64,000 nt of DNA from positions 2,601,562-2,665,561 of the forward strand of contig AP031382.1 in the NCBI GenBank assembly GCA_040371205.1, read 5' to 3'. The notes below the pieces were generated by a model. It ran no database searches and was not told the DNA's origin. It worked only from the letters and a program-made list of their open reading frames with translations. The position numbers were made by a program, and so were the translations under genes. Of this stretch, positions 33,966-53,206 are shown piece by piece; position 1 is the stretch's first letter, and the number at the start of each line of letters is the position of its first letter. This stretch comes from Rhodanobacter sp. GTDB lineage: Bacteria; Pseudomonadota; Gammaproteobacteria; Xanthomonadales; Rhodanobacteraceae.

Positions 33966-34072
33966 GCCCCCGGCTTTGCCTACGCCCACATCCCTGTCGC
34001 GGAGATCGAGAACCGGCCGTCCATGGCCGGACTTTCGCCAACAGCCGCTATGGAAGCGGCGTTCCGGCTGGC

Positions 34073-35263
34073 TTACTTGATGACCTTGGCGACCACGCCG
34101 GCGCCGACGGTACGACCGCCTTCGCGGATCGCGAAGCGCAGGCCCTGGTCCATCGCGATCGGGTGGATCAGCGTCACCTTCATCTTGATGTTGTCGCCCG
34201 GCATGACCATCTCCACGCCTTCCGGCAGCTCGATCGCGCCGGTCACGTCGGTCGTGCGGAAGTAGAACTGCGGGCGGTAACCCTTGAAGAACGGGGTGTG
34301 ACGGCCGCCTTCGTCCTTCGACAGCACGTACACCTCAGCCTCGAACTCGGTGTGCGGGGTGATCGTGCCCGGCTTCGCCAGCACCTGGCCGCGCTCCACG
34401 TCGTCGCGCTTCAGGCCGCGCAGCAGCAGGCCCGCGTTGTCGCCCGCCTGCCCCTGATCCAGCAGCTTGCGGAACATTTCCACGCCGGTCACGGTGGTCT
34501 TCTGGGTCGGACGGATGCCCACCACTTCGATTTCGTCACCGACCTTGATGATGCCGCGCTCGATACGGCCGGTCACCACGGTGCCGCGGCCCGAGATCGA
34601 GAACACGTCTTCCACCGGCATCAGGAACGGCTGGTCGATCGCGCGCTGCGGCTCCGGAATGTACGTGTCCAGCGCGTCCACCAGCGAGATGATCGCCGGC
34701 ACGCCGATCTCCGACTGGTCGCCTTCCAGCGCCAGCTTGGCCGAACCCTTGATGATCGGGGTGTCGTCGCCCGGGAAGTCGTACTTCGACAGCAGCTCGC
34801 GCACTTCCATCTCGACCAGCTCGAGCAGCTCGGCGTCGTCCACCATGTCGGCCTTGTTCAGGAACACCACGATGTACGGCACGCCCACCTGGCGCGACAG
34901 CAGGATGTGCTCGCGCGTCTGCGGCATCGGGCCGTCAGCGGCCGAGCACACCAGGATCGCGCCGTCCATCTGCGCCGCACCCGTGATCATGTTCTTCACG
35001 TAGTCGGCGTGGCCAGGGCAGTCCACGTGCGCGTAGTGGCGCGTCGGCGATTCGTATTCCACGTGCGCCGTCGAGATCGTGATGCCGCGCGCCTTTTCTT
35101 CCGGCGCCGCGTCGATCGCGTCGTAGGCCTTGAACTCGCCGCCAAAACGCTCCGCACCGACCTTCGTCAGCGCCGCCGTCAGCGTCGTCTTGCCGTGGTC
35201 CACGTGACCAATCGTGCCCACGTTCACGTGGGGCTTGGTGCGCTCGAACTTGCCCTTTGCCAT
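34073..35263 (-). CDS. tuf: Elongation factor Tu, copy 1
   Basis: GTPase of 396 residues that delivers aminoacyl-tRNA to the ribosome. Motifs are GHVDHGKT (19-26), [11 protein letters not shown] (81-91) and NKADMVDD (136-143), then domains 2 and 3 ending [11 protein letters not shown]. It lies 189 bp after fusA, the tufA position of the str operon. I found no difference in nucleotides or protein from the copy at 51444-52634. Identity starts at the stop codon and ends 2 bp upstream of the ATG, which points to gene conversion confined to the coding region. Confidence 0.98.
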   Translation of the reverse strand: MAKGKFERTKPHVNVGTIGHVDHGKTTLTAALTKVGAERFGGEFKAYDAIDAAPEEKARGITISTAHVEYESPTRHYAHVDCPGHADYVKNMITGAAQMDGAILVCSAADGPMPQTREHILLSRQVGVPYIVVFLNKADMVDDAELLELVEMEVRELLSKYDFPGDDTPIIKGSAKLALEGDQSEIGVPAIISLVDALDTYIPEPQRAIDQPFLMPVEDVFSISGRGTVVTGRIERGIIKVGDEIEVVGIRPTQKTTVTGVEMFRKLLDQGQAGDNAGLLLRGLKRDDVERGQVLAKPGTITPHTEFEAEVYVLSKDEGGRHTPFFKGYRPQFYFRTTDVTGAIELPEGVEMVMPGDNIKMKVTLIHPIAMDQGLRFAIREGGRTVGAGVVAKVIK

Positions 35264-35296
35264 GATGATGACCTCTAGATGATGCTTTCTGTCAGT

Positions 35297-35447
35297 GCGG
35301 CCTGCGCCGCGTCGTTTGATTTACGCGACCATTCGGCCGCACTGGTTTTGCTTCCAAACTTCGCGGCCCATCGAGACCGCGATGCTTTTCCTGAAGAGTG
35401 CGGCCATGGATGGCCGCCCGTTTGATTTCGCGGTCGAGGACGACCGC
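35297..35447. repeat. Hairpin cluster in the fusA-tuf gap
   Basis: Up to five short hairpins occupy this 189-bp gap: 35297-35310 (GCGGC, 4-nt loop, GCCGC), a degenerate one near 35328-35343, 35363-35382 (CGCGG/CCGCG), 35400-35417 (GCGGCCA, loop TGGA, TGGCCGC) and 35430-35447 (GCGGTCG, loop AGGA, CGACCGC). Read on the - strand, 35400-35417 shows the family consensus with loop TCCA and flank ACTCTT. Confidence 0.6.
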
Positions 35448-35452
35448 AAAAA

Positions 35453-37582
<2,130 letters not shown>

Positions 37583-37650
37583 AGTCGTAGTCCGACGGGA
37601 ATCCATCCCCGATGTGGGCAGCGGCGGCCATCCGAGCCGCACTAGTCATG

Positions 37651-37707
37651 AAAAAATCCGGCACAAGTGCCGGCTTGTTTGGCGCCGCCCGCACCTGCGG
37701 GCGGCGC
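37651..37707 (-). terminator. Tandem hairpins with T-run between rpsG and fusA
   Basis: In - strand order, the first hairpin (37707-37682) has an 11-bp GC stem (GCGCCGCCCGC-type) and ACCT-type loop just after the rpsG stop. The second (37673-37658, CCGGCA/TGCCGG with loop CTTG) is followed by ATTTTTT (37657-37651). It looks like an intrinsic terminator placed inside the str operon, about 70 bp before fusA. Confidence 0.65.
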
Positions 37708-37720
37708 ATTTACCGCTGGA

Positions 37721-38188
37721 TTACCAGCGGTAGTGCGAGAAGGCCTTGTTGGCTTCCGCCATGCGATGGGTTTCTTCGCGCTTCTTGGCGGCGCCGCCGC
37801 GGCTCTCGGAGGCTTCCTGCAGTTCGGCAGCCAGCTTGCGCGGCATCGAGGTCTCGCCGCGCTTGCGCGCAGCCTCGATCACCCAGCGCATCGCCAGCGC
37901 CATGCGGCGACCCGGACGCACTTCGACCGGCACCTGGTAGGTGGCGCCGCCGACGCGACGGGACTTCACTTCGACGGCGGGCGCGACGTTGTTCAGCGCC
38001 TTCTCGACCAGCGCCACCGGCTCGGCGTGCTTTTCGCCCAGATGCTCCAGCGCACCGTACACGATGCTCTCGGCCACCGACTTCTTGCCGCTCTTCATCA
38101 CCATGTTGATGAAGCGGGCGATCAGCTGGCTGCCGTGCTTGGGATCGGGCAGCACCACACGGGCGGGATGGGAACCTTTACGCGACAT
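37721..38188 (-). CDS. rpsG: 30S ribosomal protein S7
   Basis: Primary head-assembly protein of 155 residues and, in E. coli, the translational repressor of the str operon. [20 protein letters not shown] opens the protein. [26 protein letters not shown] spans residues about 77-103. It ends [20 protein letters not shown], the short-tail form without the K-12 extension. The rpsL-rpsG spacer (38189-38256), where S7 binds in E. coli, contains a dispersed-family hairpin. Confidence 0.97.
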   Translation of the reverse strand: MSRKGSHPARVVLPDPKHGSQLIARFINMVMKSGKKSVAESIVYGALEHLGEKHAEPVALVEKALNNVAPAVEVKSRRVGGATYQVPVEVRPGRRMALAMRWVIEAARKRGETSMPRKLAAELQEASESRGGAAKKREETHRMAEANKAFSHYRW

Positions 38189-38229
38189 AGTTATTGTCTC
38201 TTTGAGTAGGCATCCATGCCCCAAGAAAA

Positions 38230-38246
38230 GCGGTCATCCTGACCGC
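38230..38246. repeat. Dispersed-family hairpin in the rpsL-rpsG spacer
   Basis: GCGGTC (38230-38235), loop ATCCT and GACCGC (38241-38246), followed by ACTCTTC. It is one of the clearest members of the dispersed hairpin family and sits between two ribosomal cistrons. Confidence 0.65.
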
Positions 38247-38256
38247 ACTCTTCGAT

Positions 38257-38631
38257 TTAGGCCTTCGGGCGCTTGGCGCCGTACTTCGAACGCGACTGGC
38301 GGCGCTTGGCGACGCCGGCGCAATCGAGGCTGCCGCGCACCGTGTGGTAGCGCACGCCGGGAAGATCCTTGACGCGGCCGCCGCGGATGAGCACCACCGA
38401 GTGCTCCTGCAGGTTGTGGCCTTCGCCGCCGATGTAGCTGATGACCTCGTAACCGTTGGTCAGGCGCACCTTGGCAACCTTGCGCAACGCCGAGTTCGGC
38501 TTCTTCGGGGTGGTCGTGTACACGCGCGTGCAGACGCCGCGACGTTGCGGGCTGTTCTGCAGGGCAGGCGAATCGCTCTTGTAGCTCTTCGGGCTGCGGG
38601 ATTTGCGCACCAACTGATTGATAGTCGCCAT
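38257..38631 (-). CDS. rpsL: 30S ribosomal protein S12
   Basis: Decoding-centre protein of 124 residues, the E. coli length. Lys43 ([17 protein letters not shown]) and Lys88 ([17 protein letters not shown]) are wild type, so no classical streptomycin-resistance change is present. Asp89 is the residue methylthiolated by RimO where that enzyme exists. [15 protein letters not shown] is the conserved start; the frame continues upstream through the promoter region but without conservation. It heads the str operon. Confidence 0.98.
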   Translation of the reverse strand: MATINQLVRKSRSPKSYKSDSPALQNSPQRRGVCTRVYTTTPKKPNSALRKVAKVRLTNGYEVISYIGGEGHNLQEHSVVLIRGGRVKDLPGVRYHTVRGSLDCAGVAKRRQSRSKYGAKRPKA

Positions 38632-38645
38632 GCGTAGCCTTTTCT

Positions 38646-38682
38646 GAAAACATAAAGGCAGCCCGAACAAGCTCGGTCTGCC
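38646..38682 (-). terminator. Terminator-like hairpin at the rpoC-rpsL junction
   Basis: On the - strand GGCAG-A-CCGA pairs with TCGG-G-CTGCC (38682-38657) and is followed by TTTATGTTTT. It lies immediately downstream of the rpsL promoter candidate, so it may end rpoBC read-through or form the 5' end of the rpsL mRNA. Confidence 0.6.
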
Positions 38683-38692
38683 AAGAAGCGGG

Positions 38693-38722
38693 AATATAAC
38701 ACGGACAGCCTGCCATGGGCAA
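38693..38722 (-). promoter_or_regulatory. str-operon promoter candidate (rpsL)
   Basis: TTGCCC (38722-38717), an 18-bp spacer and TATATT (38698-38693) on the - strand, placing transcription start about 55 bp before rpsL. The -10 box matches 5/6 and the -35 box 4/6. Confidence 0.6.
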
Positions 38723-38753
38723 GCCAGCGTCCCGCCTTCCATGACCCGAACAC

Positions 38754-38773
38754 GAGGTGCATCCGTGCACCTC
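38754..38773. repeat. Hairpin after rpoC
   Basis: A perfect 8-bp stem (GAGGTGCA/TGCACCTC, loop TCCG) lies 37 bp past the rpoC stop. The loop matches the dispersed hairpin family; there is no T-tract on the - strand. Confidence 0.6.
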
Positions 38774-38809
38774 ATTTCGTATGTCTAGCGAGCAAAACCC
38801 GTCAAGGGT

Positions 38810-43024
<4,215 letters not shown>

Positions 43025-43125
43025 GGGAGTCTCCGGTCGGAGCAAATTCTTGGACGGGGCCGCGGGTCAGTCGGATGGGTTCGTGGATCCGCGAGGCGGG
43101 ATGCGCGCCTCGCGGATCCCGGTCC

Positions 43126-47286
<4,161 letters not shown>

Positions 47287-47360
47287 GGGTTGACGCCTCG
47301 GTTCGCAGTGGCGCCGGTGGTGCACGCACCGGCTGAAATGGTGAAGACTTGATCTGGGGG

Positions 47361-47636
47361 ATCGCGGTTGTCGACTCTTGGCGAATCGACAGCCGCGATG
47401 CCTCAAAAGCAAAAGCGTCCGTGCCTGATGTGTCCGGAATGGGCTCCTGCCCATTTCGGACTCGCCCGCCAAAGACGGGCTCCGATGAATCGGGCACTTG
47501 TGCCCGATTCACGGCGGGCCATCCTGGCCCGCGGCAGCGCTTCGCGCCGCCCGGCTCCTTAAGCGGCCAAAGCCCGGGAGCTTTCGCCCCCAGGCTTGGC
47601 TTGCGCTAGGTCGGACCGACGGCGCGCAAGGCGCCG
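47361..47636. repeat. Hairpin-rich rplL-rpoB intergenic region
   Basis: The 351-bp gap 47287-47637 has no gene. At least six hairpins are readable: 47361-47399 (14-bp stem with one wobble), 47432-47461 (13-bp stem with one G-T wobble, loop TCCT), 47464-47480 (GCCCG/CGGGC), 47487-47510 (perfect 10-bp stem, loop CTTG), 47514-47532 (GCGGGCC, loop ATCCT, GGCCCGC), and 47620-47636 (CGGCGC/GCGCCG) right after the rplL stop. In E. coli the equivalent gap holds an attenuator and an RNase III site, so a similar role is plausible. Confidence 0.7.
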
Positions 47637-47637
47637 A

Positions 47638-48009
47638 TTACTTCAGTTCGACCGTGGCGCCGGCAGCTTCGAGGTCCTTCTTGAACTTCGCAGCGTCTTC
47701 CTTCGAAGCGGCTTCCTTCACGACGCCACCGGCCTCGGTGAGGTCCTTGGCTTCCTTCAGGCCCAGGCCGGTGATGGCGCGGACGGCCTTGATCACGTCG
47801 ACCTTCTTGTCGCCGGCGGACTTCAGGATCACGTCGAACTCGGTCTGCTCTTCGGCAGCCGGGGCGGCAGCGCCACCGGCAGCGGCCACGGCCACCGGGG
47901 CAGCGGCGGACACGCCAAACTTCTCTTCGATGGCCTTCACCAGCTCCATCACTTCCATCAGCGACTTGGCGGCGACGGCTTCAACGATTTGTTCGTTGCT
48001 CAGGGACAT
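47638..48009 (-). CDS. rplL: 50S ribosomal protein L7/L12
   Basis: Stalk protein of 123 residues that recruits translation GTPases. The N-terminal dimer and L10-binding helices ([30 protein letters not shown]) are followed by an Ala/Pro-rich hinge near residues 35-52. The C-terminal domain reads [37 protein letters not shown]. It ends the rplJL pair and precedes the long hairpin-rich gap before rpoB. Confidence 0.97.
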   Translation of the reverse strand: MSLSNEQIVEAVAAKSLMEVMELVKAIEEKFGVSAAAPVAVAAAGGAAAPAAEEQTEFDVILKSAGDKKVDVIKAVRAITGLGLKEAKDLTEAGGVVKEAASKEDAAKFKKDLEAAGATVELK

Positions 48010-48054
48010 GTTGATTTCCTCTGGAAATTGATTCGAATGGGATAAGCGTCGAGC

Positions 48055-48579
48055 TTAGGCTTCCGCCGTGGCTTCCGCGGCGACTTCGCCGCCGCCCTGC
48101 TTGTCGGCCACGGCCTTGACGGCGCGGGCGAACATCGCAGCGGGCTCGGCGAGCACGCGGGCCAGCATGGCCAGGGCTTCTTCGCGGGTCGGCAGCGAGG
48201 CCAGCACGTCGACGTGCGCGGCCGGCAGCAGCTTGCCTTCCACGGAGACGACCCGGGCCTTGAGCTTGTCGTTGGTCTTCGCGAATTCCTTGATCAGGCG
48301 ACCGGCGGCGCCGGGCTCCTCGGTCGAGAACGCGTACAGCAGCGGACCGGTCAGGGCGTCCTTGACGACCTCGAACTCGGTGCCCGCCACGGCGCGCGAC
48401 GCCAGCGTGTTCTTGACGACTTTCAGGAACACGCCGGTCTCGCGGGCCTTCTTGCGCATCGCGGTCATTTGTTCGACCGTGGTGCCCGCGTACTCGGCAG
48501 CGACCAGGGAGTGAGCCTTCGCGGCGACTTCTGCCAGCTCGGCGACTACTTCTTGCTTCTGGGACAGATTGAGAGCCAT
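48055..48579 (-). CDS. rplJ: 50S ribosomal protein L10
   Basis: Stalk base protein of 174 residues. In E. coli the L10-(L7/L12)4 complex represses its own mRNA leader. The rRNA-binding N-terminal domain shows [28 protein letters not shown] and [23 protein letters not shown]. The C-terminal helix ends EAVADKQ-like [13 protein letters not shown] strong GGAGGAG site precedes the ATG. The 337-bp leader 48580-48916 fits the long L10 leader expected for autoregulation. Apart from a terminator and one hairpin at its distal end, nothing else was recognised there. Confidence 0.96.
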   Translation of the reverse strand: MALNLSQKQEVVAELAEVAAKAHSLVAAEYAGTTVEQMTAMRKKARETGVFLKVVKNTLASRAVAGTEFEVVKDALTGPLLYAFSTEEPGAAGRLIKEFAKTNDKLKARVVSVEGKLLPAAHVDVLASLPTREEALAMLARVLAEPAAMFARAVKAVADKQGGGEVAAEATAEA

Positions 48580-48846
48580 TGCACTCCTCCAAATGAACTC
48601 CGCTCACGGCTCCTGCCGCTTGCGGTCCTCGGCGACGCCGTCCGTGACGTCGGGGACGTGGGGCGTCCCGGGTGGTGGCCTTTCCAGAACGACGAATCAT
48701 TCCAGTGGGGGCGACACCATCTGCGCAGGCCGGATGCGGACACCCGATTAAGCGACCGGCTTGGCGGCGACGGCGATTCCCTGCCATGAGCGAGCTCCCT
48801 GCCCGTCGTCGTCGCGCACTGGTCGCGCCTGCGGTCTTTGACGGCT

Positions 48847-48906
48847 GTCCGGCCGTGCGGCCGGACTGCCCTCAAAAACGACCCGCCCGGCAAACTGCCG
48901 CGCGGG
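48847..48906 (-). terminator. Terminator after rplA plus adjacent hairpin
   Basis: On the - strand, 11 bp past the rplA stop, an 11-bp stem (48906-48882, one mismatch) with a 3-nt loop is followed by TCGTTTTTGAGG (T-run at 48878-48874). A second perfect hairpin, GTCCGGCC/GGCCGGAC with loop GTGC, lies at 48847-48866. It separates rplKA from rplJL transcripts or attenuates between them. Confidence 0.75.
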
Positions 48907-48916
48907 AAAACACTTG

Positions 48917-49624
48917 TTACTTCGTCGCGACGCTCAACGACGAGGTATCGACGGTAACGCCGACGCCCATCGTGCTCGACAGCGCGACCTTCTGCAGGTA
49001 CTGGCCCTTGGCCGTGGCCGGCTTGGCCTTCAGCAGATCGTTGACCAACGCATTGAGGTTGTCCGCGAGCTGCGCAGCCTCGAACGTGGCCTTGCCGATG
49101 GTGGCGTGGATGATGCCCGCCTTGTCGTTGCGGAACTTCACCTGGCCGGCCTTGGCGTTCTTCACCGCGGTGGCGACGTCGGCGGTGACCGAGCCGTCCT
49201 TCGGGTTCGGCATCAGGCCGCGCGGGCCGAGCAACTGGCCCAGTTTGCCGACCACGCGCATCGCGTCCGGCGTGGCGATCACGCGACCGAAGTCGAGATC
49301 GCCGGCCTGCATGCGCTCGGCCAGGTCGTCCATGCCGACGGCATCGGCACCGGCGGCCTTGGCGGCCTCGGCCTTTTCACCAGCCGGCACGAACACCGCG
49401 ACCTTGACGGTCTTGCCGGTGCCGTGCGGCAGCAGCGAGGAGCCGCGCACGCCCTGGTCGGACTTCTTGGCGTCGATGCCGAGGCGCACGGCCACGTCGA
49501 CGGATTCCGCGAACTTCGCCTTGGCGTTGTCCTTGACGATCTTCAGGGCCTCTTCGAGACCGTAGACCTTGCCCGGCTGCACAGCGGCCTGGGCGGCCTT
49601 CATACGCTTGGTGATCTTTGCCAT
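48917..49624 (-). CDS. rplA: 50S ribosomal protein L1
   Basis: L1-stalk protein of 235 residues that helps release E-site tRNA and, in E. coli, represses rplKA translation. The two-domain protein shows [28 protein letters not shown] near residues 46-73 and [16 protein letters not shown] near 128-143, and ends in the usual [14 protein letters not shown]. It lies 3 bp after rplK, and a T-tailed hairpin follows. Confidence 0.97.
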   Translation of the reverse strand: MAKITKRMKAAQAAVQPGKVYGLEEALKIVKDNAKAKFAESVDVAVRLGIDAKKSDQGVRGSSLLPHGTGKTVKVAVFVPAGEKAEAAKAAGADAVGMDDLAERMQAGDLDFGRVIATPDAMRVVGKLGQLLGPRGLMPNPKDGSVTADVATAVKNAKAGQVKFRNDKAGIIHATIGKATFEAAQLADNLNALVNDLLKAKPATAKGQYLQKVALSSTMGVGVTVDTSSLSVATK

Positions 49625-49627
49625 GTC

Positions 49628-50056
49628 TTAACCCTCCACCACCAGGCCCATGCTGCGCGCGCTACCGGCAATGGTGCGCACCGCGGCGTCCAGATCGGCA
49701 GCCGTCAGATCCGGCTCCTTCTGCTTCGCAACGTCTTCCAACTGCTTGCGGGTGATCTTGCCGACCTTGTCGGTGTTCGGCTTGGAAGAGCCCTTGGCGA
49801 CGCCGGTGGCCTTCTTGATGAGGACCGTGGCGGGCGGGGTCTTGGTGATGAAGGTGAAGCTGCGATCGGAGTACGCGGTGATGATGACCGGGATCGGCAG
49901 ACCCGGCTCCATCTTCTGCGTCGCGGCGTTGAACGCCTTGCAGAACTCCATGATGTTCAGGCCACGCTGACCCAGCGCCGGACCGACCGGCGGGCTGGGG
50001 TTGGCCTGACCGGCCTTGACCTGCAGCTTGATGTAGCCGACTACTTTCTTTGCCAT
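49628..50056 (-). CDS. rplK: 50S ribosomal protein L11
   Basis: GTPase-centre protein of 142 residues, the target region for thiostrepton and for RelA sensing. [30 protein letters not shown] opens the N-terminal domain with its proline-rich switch. The C-terminal 23S-binding domain ends [21 protein letters not shown] strong promoter candidate lies about 140 bp upstream, giving a leader long enough for the L1-binding site. Confidence 0.97.
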   Translation of the reverse strand: MAKKVVGYIKLQVKAGQANPSPPVGPALGQRGLNIMEFCKAFNAATQKMEPGLPIPVIITAYSDRSFTFITKTPPATVLIKKATGVAKGSSKPNTDKVGKITRKQLEDVAKQKEPDLTAADLDAAVRTIAGSARSMGLVVEG

Positions 50057-50191
50057 TGGATTTTCCTCGCGAGTTCAGGCGCCTTGCGGCTCCTCGCCAG
50101 ACAACGTCCCTGGTTGGGAGGGAAACCCGCATCCCGCGGATTCCTTGAAACACGGACACGCCGGGTCGAAAGACCCCGGCGGGAACCGTGC

Positions 50192-50220
50192 AGTATAAAG
50201 ATTGACCAGCCGCCCGGCAA
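50192..50220 (-). promoter_or_regulatory. rplKA promoter candidate
   Basis: TTGCCG (50220-50215), 17-bp spacer, TATACT (50197-50192) on the - strand, in the nusG-rplK gap. Matches are 4/6 and 5/6. A small hairpin (GCCGGGTC, GAAA, GACCCCGGC with one bulge) follows at about 50159-50180 in the leader. Confidence 0.65.
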
Positions 50221-50243
50221 GCTTTGCGCCGGGAAGCGCCCTC

Positions 50244-50804
50244 TCAGGCCTTTTCGACCTGTCCGAACTCCAGCTCCACCGGGGTGGAACGACCGAAGAT
50301 CAGCACTGCCACGCGGAGGCGGCTCTTCTCGTAGTTGACTTCCTCGACCACGCCATTGAAGTCGTTGAACGGGCCGTCGACGACGCGCACCATTTCGCCC
50401 GGCTCGAACAGCACCTTGGGCTTGGGCTTCTCCACGCCTTCGCGCACGCGGCTCAGGATGACGTCGGCCTCGCTGTCGCGGATCGGCAGCGGCTTGTCGG
50501 CGGTGCCGCCGATGAAGCCCATCACCTTGGGGGTTTCCTTGACCAGGTGCCAGCATTCGTCGTCGATGCGCGGCGCCTTGCCCTCGGTATTGGTCTCGAT
50601 CTGCACCAAGACGTAACCCGGAAAGAATTTGCGATCGCTGCGACGCTTCTGGCCGCCGCGCATCTCGATCACTTCCTCGGTCGGCACCAGCACCTCGCCG
50701 AACTTCTCCTCCATGCCGGCACGCTGGATGCGCTCGGAGAGCGCGCGCCGAACCTGGTTCTCGAAGCCCGAATAGGCGTGCACGACATACCAACGCTTGC
50801 TCAT
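50244..50804 (-). CDS. nusG: Transcription termination/antitermination protein NusG
   Basis: Universal elongation factor of 186 residues. The NGN domain runs from [20 protein letters not shown] to the RNA polymerase-contact region [18 protein letters not shown]. The C-terminal KOW domain shows [21 protein letters not shown] and can bind either Rho or S10. It lies 10 bp after secE, the near-universal secE-nusG pair. The upstream frame extension to 50864 lies within secE and was not used. Confidence 0.98.
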   Translation of the reverse strand: MSKRWYVVHAYSGFENQVRRALSERIQRAGMEEKFGEVLVPTEEVIEMRGGQKRRSDRKFFPGYVLVQIETNTEGKAPRIDDECWHLVKETPKVMGFIGGTADKPLPIRDSEADVILSRVREGVEKPKPKVLFEPGEMVRVVDGPFNDFNGVVEEVNYEKSRLRVAVLIFGRSTPVELEFGQVEKA

Positions 50805-50814
50805 GGCTTTGACC

Positions 50815-51204
50815 TCACAGCTTGAGCAGCCAGTCGAGAATGACCGACTTGAAGAACAGATCAATCAGACCCAGCAGCAGCGACAAGGCGATGACCACGA
50901 GGATGATGATGCCGGTGGTCTTGATCGTCTCGTCGCGAGTCGGCCAGACCACCTTGCGCATTTCGAATTGCGATTCGCCGAGGAAGTGCCGCACGCGGCG
51001 ACCCAGGCCGGTGAACGCCGCGATCGTCAGCGAAACCGCCAACGCAGCCAGCACGCCCAGCAGGCGCGCCACCGGCGGCACGTTGGCGTCGTTGCTGAAC
51101 CACGAATACGCCACGATGCCGGCCACCAGGATCACGGCGGCCAGCACCAGCTTGGCGATATCGGCGGCACTCGTGCCCCTGGACTGTTCTGCCTTGGTAT
51201 TCAT
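50815..51204 (-). CDS. secE: Protein translocase subunit SecE
   Basis: Clamp subunit of the SecYEG channel, 129 residues with three membrane helices as in E. coli (residues about 16-37, 46-66 and 97-122). The conserved amphipathic segment and third helix read [20 protein letters not shown] then [29 protein letters not shown] at 51204 is the start; a longer frame to 51312 reads back into tRNA-Trp. The gene follows tRNA-Trp by 78 bp. Confidence 0.96.
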   Translation of the reverse strand: MNTKAEQSRGTSAADIAKLVLAAVILVAGIVAYSWFSNDANVPPVARLLGVLAALAVSLTIAAFTGLGRRVRHFLGESQFEMRKVVWPTRDETIKTTGIIILVVIALSLLLGLIDLFFKSVILDWLLKL

Positions 51205-51282
51205 GCGCAGCCTGCGGATGTCGTCGGCAAACGGAAGCCTTAAGCCGCCGCTACCGCCATCCGTCGTCGATCCTCGGAGAGA

Positions 51283-51358
<76 letters not shown>

Positions 51359-51443
51359 ATCTTGAAACGGTTAGCGGGACCCGGCATCCGGAGCGAAAGT
51401 GCATGACCGCGCTTCCGCCCCGTCTCCCGAGTCCCGCAGGGTA

Positions 51444-52634
51444 TTACTTGATGACCTTGGCGACCACGCCGGCGCCGACGGTACGACCGCCTTCGCGGAT
51501 CGCGAAGCGCAGGCCCTGGTCCATCGCGATCGGGTGGATCAGCGTCACCTTCATCTTGATGTTGTCGCCCGGCATGACCATCTCCACGCCTTCCGGCAGC
51601 TCGATCGCGCCGGTCACGTCGGTCGTGCGGAAGTAGAACTGCGGGCGGTAACCCTTGAAGAACGGGGTGTGACGGCCGCCTTCGTCCTTCGACAGCACGT
51701 ACACCTCAGCCTCGAACTCGGTGTGCGGGGTGATCGTGCCCGGCTTCGCCAGCACCTGGCCGCGCTCCACGTCGTCGCGCTTCAGGCCGCGCAGCAGCAG
51801 GCCCGCGTTGTCGCCCGCCTGCCCCTGATCCAGCAGCTTGCGGAACATTTCCACGCCGGTCACGGTGGTCTTCTGGGTCGGACGGATGCCCACCACTTCG
51901 ATTTCGTCACCGACCTTGATGATGCCGCGCTCGATACGGCCGGTCACCACGGTGCCGCGGCCCGAGATCGAGAACACGTCTTCCACCGGCATCAGGAACG
52001 GCTGGTCGATCGCGCGCTGCGGCTCCGGAATGTACGTGTCCAGCGCGTCCACCAGCGAGATGATCGCCGGCACGCCGATCTCCGACTGGTCGCCTTCCAG
52101 CGCCAGCTTGGCCGAACCCTTGATGATCGGGGTGTCGTCGCCCGGGAAGTCGTACTTCGACAGCAGCTCGCGCACTTCCATCTCGACCAGCTCGAGCAGC
52201 TCGGCGTCGTCCACCATGTCGGCCTTGTTCAGGAACACCACGATGTACGGCACGCCCACCTGGCGCGACAGCAGGATGTGCTCGCGCGTCTGCGGCATCG
52301 GGCCGTCAGCGGCCGAGCACACCAGGATCGCGCCGTCCATCTGCGCCGCACCCGTGATCATGTTCTTCACGTAGTCGGCGTGGCCAGGGCAGTCCACGTG
52401 CGCGTAGTGGCGCGTCGGCGATTCGTATTCCACGTGCGCCGTCGAGATCGTGATGCCGCGCGCCTTTTCTTCCGGCGCCGCGTCGATCGCGTCGTAGGCC
52501 TTGAACTCGCCGCCAAAACGCTCCGCACCGACCTTCGTCAGCGCCGCCGTCAGCGTCGTCTTGCCGTGGTCCACGTGACCAATCGTGCCCACGTTCACGT
52601 GGGGCTTGGTGCGCTCGAACTTGCCCTTTGCCAT
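51444..52634 (-). CDS. tuf: Elongation factor Tu, copy 2
   Basis: A second EF-Tu gene of 396 residues, with no difference from the copy at 34073-35263 in the stretches compared. It occupies the tufB position: downstream of tRNA-Tyr, tRNA-Gly and tRNA-Thr and upstream of tRNA-Trp and secE. G-motifs are [19 protein letters not shown] and NKADMVDD. The flanks diverge at once from copy 1: only two bases before the ATG and none after the stop are shared. Confidence 0.98.
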   Translation of the reverse strand: MAKGKFERTKPHVNVGTIGHVDHGKTTLTAALTKVGAERFGGEFKAYDAIDAAPEEKARGITISTAHVEYESPTRHYAHVDCPGHADYVKNMITGAAQMDGAILVCSAADGPMPQTREHILLSRQVGVPYIVVFLNKADMVDDAELLELVEMEVRELLSKYDFPGDDTPIIKGSAKLALEGDQSEIGVPAIISLVDALDTYIPEPQRAIDQPFLMPVEDVFSISGRGTVVTGRIERGIIKVGDEIEVVGIRPTQKTTVTGVEMFRKLLDQGQAGDNAGLLLRGLKRDDVERGQVLAKPGTITPHTEFEAEVYVLSKDEGGRHTPFFKGYRPQFYFRTTDVTGAIELPEGVEMVMPGDNIKMKVTLIHPIAMDQGLRFAIREGGRTVGAGVVAKVIK

Positions 52635-52695
52635 GACCAGAATCCCGGTGGAGTCAGTGAGAGGAAAACCGCCCGGAACGGGCGAGCAACGATGA

Positions 52696-52771
<76 letters not shown>

Positions 52772-52809
52772 GTGTACTTCTGCCATCCTCCCTGATGGCA
52801 AAGAACAGA

Positions 52810-52824
52810 CCGGCATCCTGCCGG
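52810..52824. repeat. Dispersed-family hairpin between tRNA-Gly and tRNA-Thr
   Basis: CCGGC (52810-52814), loop ATCCT and GCCGG (52820-52824), followed by ACTTTT. A short but clear family member in a tRNA operon spacer. Confidence 0.6.
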
Positions 52825-52890
52825 ACTTTTCACGAAAGCGCGCGACCTGTTGCAGTCAGCGACAAATCTCTTTCGTGGCAGGCAATCCAA

Positions 52891-52964
<74 letters not shown>

Positions 52965-53039
52965 CCTGCGCGGAGCCCGTTGCCGAATCGGTCAGACCGA
53001 CCCGGCGAACCAGCCCAATCGCAAACTGCGCGAATCGAC

Positions 53040-53125
53040 TGGTGGAGGGAGGTGGATTCGAACCACCGAAGGCGTAAGCCAGCAGATTTACAGTCTGCCC
53101 CCGTTGGCCGCTTGGGTATCCCTCC
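53040..53125 (-). tRNA. tyrU: tRNA-Tyr (GTA)
   Basis: An 86-nt class II tRNA with a long variable arm and CCA encoded. The acceptor stem is GGAGGGA/TCCCTCC with A73, and the anticodon loop CTGTAAA lies in a GCAGA/TCTGC stem. It is the first gene of the tRNA-tuf array, about 8 bp from the predicted transcription start. Confidence 0.97.
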
Positions 53126-53139
53126 AACAAAGAACGCGT

Positions 53140-53168
53140 ATTGTGTGGATCGCCCCGTCGGCTGTCAA
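53140..53168 (-). promoter_or_regulatory. Promoter of the tRNA-Tyr/Gly/Thr-tuf array
   Basis: A perfect TTGACA -35 box (53168-53163 on the - strand) with a 17-bp spacer and CACAAT (53145-53140) lies just upstream of tRNA-Tyr. This is the only exact consensus -35 box found among the promoters called here, fitting a stable-RNA promoter. Confidence 0.75.
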
Positions 53169-53206
53169 CACCTGCGGAGCAGCGCAAACACCTCGCGATG
53201 CGATTT

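Noticed and set aside
51359-51443. Terminator between tuf copy 2 and tRNA-Trp
   Set aside because: Only short imperfect palindromes without a T-tract; read-through from tuf into tRNA-Trp and secE is as likely.
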